Source of the DNA: Girardinichthys multiradiatus
Taxonomy: Eukaryota > Chordata > Actinopteri > Cyprinodontiformes > Goodeidae
DNA length: 64,000 bases
Direction: 5' to 3'
Assembly: GCF_021462225.1 (NCBI RefSeq)
Contig: NC_061800.1
Coordinates: 1,364,001 to 1,428,000 of the forward strand
Shown: piece after piece, positions 1 to 10,952 of the stretch
Layout of the letters: every line of letters starts with the position of its first letter
How positions within the stretch are numbered: position 1 is the stretch's first letter
Translations under genes and position numbers: made by a program
Notes under the pieces: model-generated
Databases searched by the model: none
What the model was told of the DNA's origin: nothing
Seen by the model: only the letters and a program-made list of their open reading frames with translations

Positions 1-731
1 AAAAGGAGTGTCACCAGGACTATTGATCTGCTGTCTCACCTTGTGAACCCGGAGAATGTTCCTACAGAGCAGGAGAAGAATGTGTACGTCATTGTCCAGT
101 GGTGGAATTTCACTGACAAGGCTCTTCAGGTGCAGATGATGAAAAGCAACCTCTGGTATTGGTATTTAATCACTATTATCTGGTAAATCATCACATTCGA
201 TCAGCGTTGGGAGTGGAAAACTGATTCCATCATTCATTGCCTCAATTTGGTAGCCATTTGCTCTCCTTCCAGAGGTTGATGGTAAGCCAGCACAAGTCTT
301 CAGGGTGTAGGGATAAGAGCCTGCTTTGATTTTAAATAAGTTGAAAAACTCTGACCTGGCCAGAGATTTGTTGCTCTGGTCATCAATCATAGCATACATT
401 TTGATAGCTCATTGTGGGTGCTCTTTTGGGTAAACCTTGACTAGACATATCTTTGAACAGGATTTTGACTTGAAGTGGTCACCACAAACTTCAGTGCACA
501 AAGGACTTACAACTGGTCCTGGCGTAGTGTCCTCCTTTTCAGACTCCCCGCCATCATCTGTCACAGGACTTGAAGTCTTGACGGACCATTGCGGTGGACC
601 AGGGTGAAGAGCTGTGATGTGCTTCTTTCTTGTCGCATTCATCACATTTCAGTGTAACTTTGCAGTCACGGGCAAGATGAGTAGTGGATGAGCAGCATTT
701 AAAACAGATTCTTGATCTGATACTTGATCCT
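1..731 (-). pseudogene. BEL/Pao zinc knuckle and DUF1758-like protease, broken
   Basis: Downstream part of the same element. After a frameshift near 725 a zinc knuckle (CFKCCSSTTHLARDC) and a following CDEC pair can be read at about 700-615. A second shift near 600 leads into ALHPGPPQW, a phrase typical of these elements. The protease begins around 400 with MYAMIDDQSNKSLA, where the aspartate of IDDQSN matches the catalytic position of the DUF1758 retropepsin-like family. Stops interrupt the frame at about 408 (TGA) and 166 (TAA). The frame then continues to the window edge with LLLCRNILRVHKVRQQI, the usual post-protease segment. No intact protein is possible. Confidence 0.7.
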
Positions 732-2290
732 TCAAGTAAGCCTTGCGTTCTTGGTTTTTAGCCTGAAGTCACGGCACTTATTTAAGGGATGAGGTTTGTT
801 ATGGATGGGGCAATGCTTGGTCACATCATCTTTAAGCAGTGCTTCGTTTTGTATAACTCCAGAGGAGACTCTAGTCTTGTGTACTGAGACTGGGGTTCTG
901 AAATTTGTGTAACATGAGTTTGGATTTTCTATCACAGAGCTGCTTCCAAAAAAGGCAAAACTGGTATTGTTTCTTGTTTTGGCTTGGTAGTAGATAAAGG
1001 AGGTGAAAAAGGAAAAGGGGGGGTAATCAACCTTATAGTCCTCTTTATACTTTGACCTTTGAGTGATCCATTTTTCTTGCAGGTTATATGGCAACTTTTC
1101 CAGAATCGGTTTGATGCCATGAGCTGTGTCCAAGTAGCCATCCTCCTTTGCTGAGAGTAACTCCATTAGTAGATCCCCAAGCTCTCTTAACTTGCGATTA
1201 TCTTTGTTTGTGATTTTAGGAAAGTTGTCCAACTTCTTGAAGAGAGCACTTTCTATGACTTCTGGAGCACCGTAATATTCATCCAGCCTGTCCCAGGTAA
1301 TTTTAAGTGCAATGGTTGGCTTGTCAATATGAACTGCTTTTAGGCGTTTGACATATCCAGAAGACTCCTTACCAAGCCACTTTGAGATTAAATCCAATTG
1401 TTCACTGGCAGTGAGATCCAAATCCTTGATGGTGTTTGAAAAAGCAGATTTCCATGCTCTATAGGACTCTGGGTGATCATCAAAGAGTGATAAACCAGTG
1501 CTCACAAGCTCTTTGCGTGCCAAGTACTTTGCCATGTTCATCATTACTTAAGACTCGGGTGGGTTTGTGTGAAAGGTGTCGGAATACTGTGGAAAAGTTA
1601 ACTTGGTATTTGGTTGAAGTATATTACACTTTGGTTCTTGTAACTGTACCTCATTTTGATCTTGGAAGTGGTCTTCTCTAGCTAGCTGGGCTTGTGTAGT
1701 CGAGATGTGACCAGTCCAATATGGGTTAGGTGCTTCTGAACTTGGTCGTGGCTGGAATGGTGAGGGCCAGTAGTATTTCACAATATACTCATCTTTATTA
1801 ATGTACTCGGTTGGTGGTTGCGAAGTATTCTCAATGGGATACTCTGATATCAGGGATATATTGACGGATTCAGTGCATTCATTAAGCTGGATAGTTTGGT
1901 TTTTGATGTAGTCACTTACACGCTCATGTGTGTTCTGCACCACTTTCGGGAGGCTTTTCCAACTATGGTGTTCTTCGGTCTCTAATTCTGCTGCTCCTTC
2001 CAAAACCTCAGCTTGGGTGATAGCAGCTGCACCTTCTTTTTCAAGATTCTAGTCTTGCTTTGTCAACTTTGATGCTGATCTCTCTCTGGGCGAATGAAAC
2101 ACGTGCACGAGCTGCTTCTGCTTTGGCCCTAGCATGTGCTGCAGCAGCACTGACTGATGACGCACCTGAGCGTTTTGAACTTGAACCAACACTTTTAATG
2201 CTTATGACTGACACTCCATCTTGAGGAGGCTTCAGGTCTTTCAGTCTTGCACCTTTGGCGTGTGCTTCATCCGTATCTGTTGATGTAGCT
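732..2290 (-). pseudogene. BEL/Pao gag-like protein, broken
   Basis: Gag-like reading frame. The N-terminal part (about 2290-2045) is rich in Ala, Arg and Lys and looks helical. A frameshift near 2045 leads into 2003-1548, which ends in a TAA at about 1550 and then continues in the same frame as a 270-residue open stretch (1544-732). That stretch has the motif order of fish BEL gags: FDDHPESYRAWKSAF near its start, then LDLISKWLG and FKKLDNFPKI, then a Cys/His segment CPIHNKPHPLNKC near its end. The family role is structural (capsid and nucleic-acid binding in a cytoplasmic particle). The stop and shifts make it a pseudogene. A domesticated gag is unlikely given the damage. Confidence 0.7.
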
Positions 2291-2345
2291 GCTTTAATGC
2301 TGCTCAGCCAGCTGCAAAGCGTCGTCTTACTATTCTGCTCTCCTT

Positions 2346-2657
2346 GTGTGTGTTTAACACAATTTAGCAGTAAGCCTAACTACAGTCGAATGAATACGTG
2401 AGTCAGGATGTAGCTTCCTTAGCTCAACTTTATTTTGATGAACCACGTACACGTTTTAACATGGAGTAAAACTGTAAGAGAGAAATAAAATAGCTACTTT
2501 TAGTTTAGCATCATTAGAAAAAGTTAAACAGAAAATAAGAATACTGTTTGTTTTAAAATAAACTTACATTAACCCATAGGCATCATATAGTAATCAAACG
2601 TCACATTTACTGTAAATATTCTCAACAAAAAAGACTTAAATAAATTCTACTCCTGGA
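2346..2657. other. AT-rich interval, possible BEL 5' LTR/leader
   Basis: No open reading frame of note. On the minus strand there is an AATAAA about 80 bp upstream of the gag region, as expected for an LTR R region, but no clear LTR ends or primer site could be placed. The last 9 bases are the left target duplication of the adjacent hAT. Confidence 0.35.
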
Positions 2658-2914
2658 CAGTGATGTTACCTCTAACACCGAGGCTTCAAAGCACGCTTCA
2701 AACTCGACAGGGTAGTTATGGTGAAGCAGTGGGCCGGAGCTTGCTTCATGTGATGTCACCAATCACGTGTGAACCACTTCACTGCTTCATTCAGATCGAG
2801 TCAGCTGACTGCTTTGAGTCGACTGGCGGAGATTCAAACATCTGGCGTGATTCAGTGTATTTAAGATGGCTCAAGCCCCGGTTCACATCCCCGTTCTACA
2901 CGTATTATACGTTA

Positions 2915-3610
2915 TGAACAGCTCTCGTTTTTGGATTCTCGGAGTTTGGTGGATTATTCTGAGCAACCATCTAGGAAGTGTTCCCAAGTGTGGGAATATT
3001 TCGATTTGGTGCCACCTAATAAGGTAATGTACATTCAAAGTGTTTATTAGAAAGCCTATAGCCTATACTATGCAGTAGCGTTATAGTCAGGGGATCATGT
3101 TATGCAAGAGGTGCAGTAACAGGTTGTTATCTTGGTATTACAGGTGCAGTGTTTGCTTTGCCCGTAGCTGCTGGCATATAATAATAATTCGTCATCAAAG
3201 CTGAGGCATTATAGGGCCAAACACGAGAACACTCAGCCCCATGCCACCAATCAAGGTCAGCATATCATAGATGCAGAATTAGAAAGAATGGCAGTTAAAT
3301 GTTTGTAAATTAAAATGAAGTTACTTGTCTTTATTATTTTCTTTCTTTATTTTTTTTAGGATCCAGGAAGCAAGAGCTTCATGAAGTTCTTGAGGACTTC
3401 ATAGTGAAGGACTCCCAGCCTTTCTCTGTATCCAAACCTAAACCACCCAGCCAAACATTTCTTTGTCACACCAGCCTCCTCTGTTCCCTGTGAAAGAGGA
3501 TTTTCCAAAGCTAGAGAAATTGTCTTAAAAAAAGAAACCGTTTGAGCCCTTCTATTGTGCAGGAATTACTTTTCTTGAATAAAAACAGCTGAAGTAACAC
3601 AAGCACCACT
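2915..3610 (+). pseudogene. hAT transposase remnant (BED finger and C-terminal dimerisation segment)
   Basis: Three exon-like blocks with consensus splice sites. Block 1 (2915-3023) reads QVWEYFDLVPPNK and ends at a GT donor. Block 2 (3144-3255) continues the BED zinc finger with QCLLCP and, after an in-frame TAG, LRHYRAKHENTQPH, supplying the Cys pair and His ligands. Block 3 (from 3360) reads HEVLEDFIVKDSQPFSV and then jumps to PCERGFSKAREIVLKKRNRL, the hAT C-terminal dimerisation motif. The intervening catalytic RNase H-like domain, normally about 400 residues, is missing. This is a dead hAT (Ac/Tam3 type) transposase. Confidence 0.8.
3024..3143 (+). other. Intron-like segment in hAT transposase remnant
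   Basis: Begins GTAATG directly after the first BED block and ends TATTACAG before the second. Removing it joins the two halves of the BED finger in frame. Confidence 0.6.
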
Positions 3611-3675
3611 TTATTACACCAAGCCCAATGTCCAAAAACACTCAGTACACCAAGCACACTCCCAAAGAAAATATC

Positions 3676-4065
3676 AGAATCCGCTTTATTGCCAGGTTCG
3701 TACATACAACAAACAAGGAATTTGACTCAGGTAAAGTTTGTTCTCTGGGTTTCTTTTTTTTTTTTTTTTTGCATTATAATATATATTCTGCATATATCTT
3801 TATGTCCTTAAATACATATATACAATGTACACATATACAAGGTGGAATTGCGACTTTGGTATTCTATTAAATGTTCATCAGAGAAACAGCCTGGGGGAAG
3901 AAACTGTCTCTGTGGCGGCTGGTTTTAGTGAACAGTGCTCTGTAGCGACGGCCTGAGGGTAAAACTCTAAACAGTTTATGTGCAGGGTGTGTGGGGTCAG
4001 CACAGATTTTTGCATCTCTTTTCCTGACCCTAGACCTGTATAAGTCCTGGATGGATATGAATGAC
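3676..4065 (-). mobile_element. LINE 3' fragment (L2/CR1-superclade type), minus strand
   Basis: Reads on the minus strand as the end of a LINE protein: DLYRSRVRKRDAKICADP, then LFRVLPSGRRYRALF and DSFFPQAVSL. It is followed by a 3' UTR ending in a sequence related to the GATTCTG tail seen at 26,080. It is truncated 5', as LINE insertions usually are, and sits inside the hAT. A T-run and CA/TA-rich stretch interrupt it at 3750-3840. Confidence 0.65.
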
Positions 4066-4417
4066 AAATCAAACATTTTCACTTCATATATTTTTTTTGT
4101 CATTTATTTAAAATGGGACAGTGGAATTTCATAAAATAAATGACAATTCAAGTTTAAGAAGCCAGAATTAGCCTAATGGCTATTTTTCATCTGTAATCCC
4201 GTACAGTTCACATTGTTTTTAAATTATTATTTTTTCATGTGTTAATTACTCAGAATCTTTAATGGGTTCCTAAAAACACATATGTACAACACACATATAT
4301 ACATACATAAGTGCTATTATTATTATGTACGCAAGAGGTGCATCACATTCGCAGGGCTTCATTTGGTGCAACAATCGCTACTGCCAGTAGATGTCACCCA
4401 AGGGAATTGAATGAATG

Positions 4418-4645
4418 GTAAATGGTCTGAATTTATATAGCGCCTTTCCAGTTATACAGACCGCTCAAAGCGATTTACACTAGAGCCACATTCACCCAAT
4501 CACACTCACTAACGCTCACACATTCATACACTGATAAGCAGATCGGCAGGCAACTTGAGGTTGAGCGCCTTGCCCAGGGGCACACCGAACCCACAACCTT
4601 CTGATTGCAAGACGACTACTCTTCCTACTGACCCACATACACCTG
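4418..4645. repeat. Dispersed teleost repeat
   Basis: Contains the phrase TATATAGCGCCTTTCCAG, a CTCAAAGCG box and CACATTCACCCAATCACAC, which I recognise as a very common interspersed repeat of teleost genomes. It is non-coding; the superfamily is not certain from sequence alone. It is nested within the hAT. Confidence 0.55.
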
Positions 4646-4735
4646 AACCTTCGGGTAGTGAACCACTTTATGACACAATGGTTCAAAATTATTCTATGCT
4701 TTAAAAAGCCCAATTTTGACATCACTACTCCTGGA

Positions 4736-6226
4736 TATTAAATCAAAACTTACAGACAGTGGTGTTGATGGCCTAAACAGAAAGCAGATTGCAGTGGATG
4801 AACTTCCTCACATGTGGCTGACTGAAAACGAAAGAAGGTTGCTCACTTCCTGTTTCATGCCTGGGCTCACCTTCAAAATAAAAGACTGGATAGACTGAGA
4901 CTAAACTGACATTAAACACCTATCTCACAACAAATTAAAGGCCAGAACAAGAGTACACTCTCCAACTGCCCGTAGTTGACTTGTTAGCAGCAGAAGTCAG
5001 CTTTCATGTCCATGCTCCACTTTCAAAACTACAAGACTTAGTTTTCAAAACTGGACTGAATTATTCTAAACTACAAGAAGAATCCTATAAACATGGGCAA
5101 GGATATGTAAAAAGTTTAATCATCACCATACAATAAATACTTAGAATGTTCAAACCTTTAAATTTTTTACACAGTAAATCACATAAGCTGGCTTCTTCCC
5201 TACTCTTTTTTTTGTACTTTCAGCATCCAAACTTGAACCTGTATGAAAAATATTAAACATAGGCTGATTAAATGTATTGTAGATGCAGACAGAAACACCA
5301 AAACCACACTTTTTTAAACTTACCCTAATCAAATTAAGGTTTCACAAATCACAGTCCATGTTTAAATAATTTAGTCTAGAATCTTTAGTACAGTCCAGTC
5401 TAGGTCTGAAAAACCTAAGTATAGCCGGTTTACCAATTTTTGTATATGTATTTCAAATGCGTTATGAATGTTGTAATGTTTTCTCTGGGATCTCCATTCA
5501 AGCTAAATCAATATTATATTTCTATCAGGATTTATTTGTAAAAGAAACTTCTGACTATTGATAGATATTATTGCTTTAATGTAAATTGTTTTAACTTGCA
5601 GAAAATCCGATGTATTCTGTGACTGGAGATTCAAAGTTGGATGCAATTGTTCTGGATATTCAGAGTCATCACCACCATGATGGGACAATGGCAATCTTGA
5701 AACTTACACATTCAAAAAAAATGAGAATATATTGTTTGGATGTCCAAATACAAGTGTCACACATGATAATGTGTTAGTATTGCCATGATGTGATATCTTT
5801 ATTTTCAGTCACCTATTAGTAGCATACGTACTACTGTAAAACTTTTCTTACACTCAAACTTATGTTTGATATCACACCTGACCCTTTGAACTAAGCACTT
5901 GCAAATGGTGCCACAGTTCCTAACCTTTAACTTGGTTAAACATTCATAAATCTTGTTTGAAAAGTAATTTCAGTATTAATTAATTGAAAATGTACATACA
6001 TTGTAAATCCAGTTATTTCTCTTGGCTGGACTTCCCATCCAGTCCAAAATTTGAGGAGGGCGTTGTATGTTAGATGGTACAAAAGAAACATTGTTTTGAA
6101 CAATAGTGATACTCATTATCAGGTAAACAAAATACTAGTCTTTTTCCGCCATCAAATGCCCAGTACTGTACTTGATCAGCCTAAGATTCCTCCATCTATA
6201 CAGTAATTTTTGCTTTGTTTACTTGA
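4736..6226. other. Unassigned AT-rich interval with exon-like blocks
   Basis: No mobile element recognised. Two short coding-like blocks stand out on the plus strand. One is at about 4736-4898, ending MPGLTFKIKDWID then TGA. The other follows a TTAACTTGCAG acceptor-like site and reads NPMYSVTGDSKLDAIVLDIQ (about 5601-5769). I recognise neither product. The rest is AT-rich with no other signal. Confidence 0.3.
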
Positions 6227-6261
6227 ACATTAGTGTAGGGCTGCAACTAACCATTATTTTT

Positions 6262-7807
6262 CAAAACTATGAATTAATACATGTGGAATTATATACTGAA
6301 CAAAAAAGTGTGAAACAACTGAAAATATATATATATTTTTTTTTTAACTTATATTCTAGGTTCTTCAAAGTAGACACCTTTTGCTTTGATTACTGCTACG
6401 CACACTCTTGGCATTCTGTTGATGAGCTTCAAGAGGTAGTCACCTGAAATGGTTTTCCAACAGTCTTGAAGGAGTTCCCAGAGATGCTTAGCACTTGTTG
6501 GCCCTTTTGCCTTCACTCTGCTGTCCAGCTCAGCCCCAACCATCTCGATTGGGTTCAGGTCTGGTGACTGTGGAGGCCAAGTCATCTGGCGCAGCACCCC
6601 ATCACTCTCCTTCTTGGTCAAATAGCCTTTACACAGCCTGGAGGTGTGTTTGGGGTCATTGTCCTGTTGAAAAATAAATGATGGTCCAACTAAAGGCAAA
6701 CCGGATGGAATAGCATCCCACTGCAAGATGCTGTGGTAGCCATACTGGTTCAGTATGCCTTCAAATCCCCAACAGTGTCACCAGCAAAGCACCCCCACAC
6801 CATCACACCTCCTCCTCCATGCTTCACGGTGCAAACCAGGCATGTAGAGTCCATCCGTTCACCTCTTCTGCGCCACACAAAGACACGGTGGTTGGAACCA
6901 AAGATCTCAAACTTGGACTCATCAGACCAAAGCACAGATTTCCACTGGTCTAATATCCATTCCTTGTGTTCTTTAGCCCAAACAAGTCTCTTCTGCTTGT
7001 TGCCTGTCCTCAGCAGTGGTTTCCTAGCAGCTATTTTACCATGAAGGCCTGATTCACACAGTCTCCTCTTAACAGTTGTTCTAGAGATTTGTCTGCTGCT
7101 AGAACTCTGTGTGGCATTGACCTGTTCTCTAATCTGAGCTGCTGTTAACCTGCGATTTCTGAGGCTGGTGACTCGGATGAACTTATCGTCCGCAGCAGCG
7201 GTGACTCTTGGTATTCCTTTCCTGGGGCGGTCCTCATGTGAGGCAGTTTCTTTGTAGCGCTTGATGGTTTCTGTGACTGCACTTGGGGACACTTTCAAAG
7301 ATTTCCCAATTGTTTGGACTGACTGACCTTCATTTCTTAAAGTAATGATGGCCACTCGTTTTTCTTTACTTAGCTGCTTTTTTCTCGCCATAATACAAAT
7401 TCTAACAGTCTATTCAGTAGGACTATCAGTTGTGTACTGTATCCACCTCCTGCACAACACAACTGATGGTCCCAACCCCGTTTATAAGGCTTGAAATCCC
7501 ACTTATTACACCCGACAGGGCACACCTGTGAAGTGAAAACCATTTCAGGTGACTACCTCTTGAAGCTCATCAACAGAATGCCAAGAGTGTGCGGAGCAGT
7601 AATCAAAGCAAAAGGTGGCTACTTTGAAGAATCTAGAATATAAGACATATTTTCAGTTGTTTCACACTTTTTTGTTCAGTATATAATTCCACATGTGTTA
7701 ATTCATAGTTTGAATGCCTTCAGTGTGCAGCTACAATATTCATAGTCATGAAAATAAAGACAATTCTTTGAATGAGAAGGTGTGTCCAAACTTTTGGTCT
7801 GTACTGT
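6262..7807 (-). mobile_element. Tc1/mariner element, left terminus truncated
   Basis: Long inverted repeats flank a Tc1 transposase. The block around 6290-6450 (AACAAAAAAGTGTGAAACAA and the CAACAGAATGCC region) recurs inverted at 7550-7700. The right terminus ends in CCAAACTTTTGGTCTGTACTGTA, the usual outer end of this fish family. On the left the inverted match stops at about 6262, so roughly the last 100 bp are missing. The element is inserted in the MITE described above. Confidence 0.85.
6349..7391 (-). pseudogene. Tc1-like transposase, one frameshift
   Basis: The start is the ATG at 7391 (MARKKQLSKEKR). Residues 1-110 form the paired-like HTH region. The DDE domain shows VLWSDESKFEIFG (first Asp), QQDNDPKHTS (second Asp) and SPDLNPIE (Glu), as in Tc1 DD34E enzymes that cut and paste at TA in the nucleus. 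The frame is lost near 6750 and resumes at 6726 in another frame, so the total of about 340 residues matches the family but is split. All catalytic residues are still visible. An in-frame Gly-rich segment, VKHGGGGVMVWGCF, lies just before the shift. Confidence 0.88.
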
Positions 7808-8194
7808 AGATGGTTTTTCATCTTAAATGAAAAATGTATACATTACTTGCACATTTTTGGCCTAATTACAGCTCTGAGTGGGTTGTTCTATCAGCAAATG
7901 GCGTGTTTTAGAGTCTGTATACTCCAGGTATCAATTATTCGATTACTAAATTAATTGATTATTTCAATAATTGATTAATCACGATAAATCCGATTAATTG
8001 TTTCAGTCGTACATTAGTTCATATTAAAATTATATATTATAACAAAATTACTGTTTACAATGACAAAATAAACTGACATACCATAAACACAATAGTAATA
8101 TTTAAATTCTATGGTATGTGCACAGTACCATAAATTGAGAGATCCTTATGTGGAGTTGCTATAGATATTTTTATGGCATTCCAAATGTACTTCA

Positions 8195-8690
8195 CAATTT
8201 TTGTGTATTAGAATGATAACCTACTCTGTTGGCAAGGCAGTATGAGGCACTTGTACTCGTAGTCTTCCGCCTTATCCGGGACTGGGTTGTGGGGGCAGCA
8301 GACTCAGTAGAGACACCCAGACTTCCCTCTCCCCAGACACCTCCTCCAGCTCCTCCAGGGGGAGCCCAAGGTGTTCCCAGGCCAGCCGAGAGACTCACCC
8401 TATCTCTAAGGGAGTGCCTGGCCACCCTATGGAGGAAGCTCATTTCAGCCGCATTTACCCGGGATCTCTTCTTTCAGTCATGACCCAAAGTTCATGGCCA
8501 TAGGTGAGGGTAGAAATGTAGACCGACCGGTAAATCGAGAGCTTCGCCTTTTGGTTCAGCTCTCTCTTCACCACAACGGACCGGCACAGCGTCCCCATTA
8601 CTGTGGCAGCCGCACCAATCTGTCTGTCGATCTCCCGCTCCATTCTCCACTCAATCTTATGCCATGGCTGCAGGATCATATCCCAGACTC
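8195..8690 (-). mobile_element. APE-type LINE fragment (3' end of ORF2 and UTR), minus strand
   Basis: Reads EIDRQIGAAATVM, then KRELNQKAKLSIYRSVYIST and LTYGHELWVMTER, the region after the RT palm in an abundant teleost LINE. After a frameshift near 8455 it continues with FLHRVARHSLRDRVSL and a Gly/Ser-rich tail. The same family forms the larger fragment at 49.2-50.85 kb. The clade (RTE or I group) is not decided here. Confidence 0.65.
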
Positions 8691-8726
8691 TAGCGTCTTT
8701 CTGCCGGACTTTCTGACCATATGAAC

Positions 8727-10222
8727 AGATAGATATTTAAAAAGTAGCGGCAAACGCAAAGGAGGTAGACTAGCAGTACTTGTGAACAACAGATGGTGTA
8801 ATCCAGGACATGTTGCTGTGAAGTTTGTGTCTATTTTATTTACCCAGAGTTCACCAGTGTTATTTTGACAATGGTTTCCTGCATGTGATGTTATCATCTC
8901 AGTTGTTACTAAGCTACAGACAAAACCTCCCAATGCGTTTGCGGCAATATCTGGTGATTTTAACCATGCTTCAAACCCTGCTACACTTCCAAACCATCAA
9001 CAGTTTGCCAGCTGCTTTACCAGAGAAGAAAAAGTGTTGGATTTGTTTTATACAAATGTCAAGAACTCATACATCTCAAACAAGACCTACTCTAGGCAAA
9101 TCAAATCACAATCTTGTTTTTCTCTGCTTGAAATGTAACCCCATTGTTCATATGCAACCTTTAATAAAGAGAACTGTGAGAAGATGGTTACAGGAAGCTG
9201 AAGAGGCCCTGTGAGGTTGCGTTGAGGGAACAGACGGGGACGCCATGTGCCAGCCACATGAAGAGGACATCAATGCCATCATTGAGTGTGTAACCGACTA
9301 TATAAACTTCTGTATGGATAACACCATCCCAACCAGAACCTTGAGATGCCTCCCATAATAACAAACCCTGGATCACCAGTGACCTGAAGGACCTGCTTAA
9401 CAAGAAATAAGAAGCCTTCAGAGAGGGAGACAGGGAATTATTGAGGAGTATACAGAAGCAACTTAAAGTCAAGATAAGAGACAGCATGGAGGTGTACAAA
9501 AAGAAGCTGGAGAGCAAGCTCCCGCAAAACAATATCAGAGAGGTGTGGTCAGGGATGAATAAGATCATAGGCTTTAAGCAAAAGGAAGATCGGACCGGTG
9601 GATGTCTGGGCAGAGCCAATGAACCAAACACATTCTTCAATTGGTTCAGTTCAGAAACAAGCTCAGCATCCTCCTCTCCTGCCCACAGCCAAACAGACAT
9701 CCCACCTGCCTTTGACCCACAGCTTTCCTGTCATATCTCAAATGTTTTATCTTCCACGTCAACCATGGACCCCTCTGTTTCTATCCCCTGCCCTTTCACC
9801 TGTGTGTCTCAAGAAGACAGGTGAAGAGACAACTGAAAAGACTGAACCGGAATAAGGCTGCAGGTTCAGATCGTGTCAGCCCTAGAGTCCTGAAGGCCTG
9901 TGCAGAGCAGCTCTGATGGATTGTGCAGCACGCCTTCAACCTTGTCCTCACCCAGAAAAAGGTTCCAGTGTTGTGGAAGATGTCCTGTCTTGTTCTGTAT
10001 CAAGGAAAACTCACCCATCAGTCCTCAACGACTGTTTCGATGACATCCCACATCATGAAGGTCCTAGAGAGACTCCTGTTGGCTGACCTGAGTAAGCACA
10101 CAATAAACCATCAGGACCCCCTTCACTTTGCTTATCGCTGTGGAGTTGGAGTCAAAGATGCCATCATACACCAGCTTCAACAAATACACTGTCATCTGGA
10201 CAAAGCCAGCAGAAGTTGCTGC
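8727..10222 (+). mobile_element. L2 (Maui-like) LINE fragment
   Basis: Plus-strand LINE remnant. It shows endonuclease-domain pieces (GRLAVLVNNRWCNPGHVAVK near 8770; a GDFNHAS segment near 8960), the linker before RT (DNTIPTR..., RSIQKQLKVKIRDSMEVYKK near 9445, REVWSGMNKIIGFKQKED near 9545), and the start of RT (LERLLLADLSKHT and LHFAYRCGVGVKDAIIHQL near 10070-10180). It ends just before the RT catalytic block. Frameshifts and stops occur throughout. Another piece of the same segment lies at 22.45-22.69 kb in the opposite orientation. Confidence 0.75.
9441..9824 (+). pseudogene. L2 ORF2 linker region, broken
   Basis: Longest open stretch of the L2 remnant (about 127 codons). It covers the charged linker between endonuclease and RT. 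A frameshift near 9600 lets a second frame run on to 9855. It has no catalytic residues of its own, and is included because it is the clearest reading frame of this copy. Confidence 0.6.
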
Positions 10223-10224
10223 TG

Positions 10225-10952
10225 ACGTGAATGACTCTGGGGCAGCTGCTGTTACTGTGGGTGACGAGGAGGGCTTGTGGCAATGATGACGCCGGCGTGA
10301 AGAGGCGGGGGTGACTGAGACTGTTGGAGGCAAACTGGAGCAGATCCGACCCGGTATGGAGACTCGAGATACCGGCGTCAGTTGGCGTCCCTCAGCTTCC
10401 TCCATTTCCTGGAGCAACATGGGTGAAGGTACAATCTCCACCTCATCGCCATACATTTTCTTTAAATCTTCCCTCTGCTGACGTACCCACTTCTTCAGCT
10501 CATTTTGTTTGTCCGCTTGGTCCTGGTAGGTTCCTACTGTCAGGGTCTGTGTTCGGATCGGACCAAAGCCTAGACAAGAGCTTGTGTTCAGATTTTATTT
10601 CCAGAGGTATTTACAAACACGTAGCGAGTAACTGCAGGTACTACAAAGAATCCGGACAAAAATGTACATGAGAGTACTCTGCAGGAAATTGTAGAGAAAA
10701 CAGAACCAGGGATAGTGACGGAGGAACCAGTGGGGAACAAAGAACACAGACCAAGTAATATACTGAGAGACATGAGAGGAAAACAAAGGGCAGACAATCA
10801 AAGAAACAGGGAACAGGTGTGACATGGACACAGGCAGACAGAGGGAGCAGGTGAACCTAATAAGACTTAATACACAAACCAAAATAAAAACATCGAGACA
10901 AAATAAACCACAAGAGACCATAAAACAAAAACCAACATGTCACACCGTGACA
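10225..10952 (-). mobile_element. LTR-element-like fragment (putative LTR plus start of coding region)
   Basis: 10538-10952 has TGTCA/TGACA inverted ends and the length of an LTR (415 bp). On the minus strand it is followed at once by a coding-like stretch (QDQADKQNELKKWVRQQRED near 10500, then MYGDEVEIVPSPMLLQEMEE from 10456) rich in Pro, Ser and Thr, which resembles the N-terminal region of some teleost LTR-element gags. No primer-binding site is evident, so the LTR call is tentative. The left edge abuts the L2 fragment. Confidence 0.4.

Larger units (their letters stand above)
1..2345 (-). mobile_element. BEL/Pao LTR retrotransposon, 5' part, decayed
   Basis: Minus-strand remnant of a BEL/Pao-type element that runs off the left edge of the window. 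Reading right to left it shows an Ala/Arg-rich coiled-coil-like N-terminus, a gag body, a double zinc-binding segment and a DUF1758-like aspartic protease. RT, RNase H and integrase would lie left of position 1. The reading frame is broken by at least two in-frame stops in the protease part, one in gag, and several frameshifts. The 5' LTR should lie right of about 2345, but I could not define its borders. The family call rests on recognising the gag/zinc/protease order and phrases typical of this group. Confidence 0.75.
2658..4727 (+). mobile_element. hAT DNA transposon, internally deleted, with nested repeats
   Basis: Ends are CAGTGATGTTA on the left and, read inward from the right, TAGTGATGTCA, a typical hAT terminal inverted repeat. 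The flanks carry the same 8-bp sequence CTCCTGGA (2650-2657 and 4728-4735; one further A also matches), the size hAT transposases generate. Inside are three pseudo-exons of a BED-finger transposase whose middle is deleted, a LINE 3' fragment and a dispersed repeat. The element can no longer encode a transposase. Confidence 0.85.
6235..8010. mobile_element. hAT-like MITE split by a Tc1 insertion
   Basis: The left end (TAGGGCTGCAACTAAC) and the right part (7809-8010) match, as reverse complement, the more complete copy at 44791-45177: both contain the block CAGACTCTAAAACA, a CCATTTGCTG block and GATTAATC repeats. The flanks carry an 8-bp direct repeat ACATTAGT (6227-6234 and 8011-8018), which supports a hAT-type non-autonomous element. 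It is non-coding. Confidence 0.65.
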
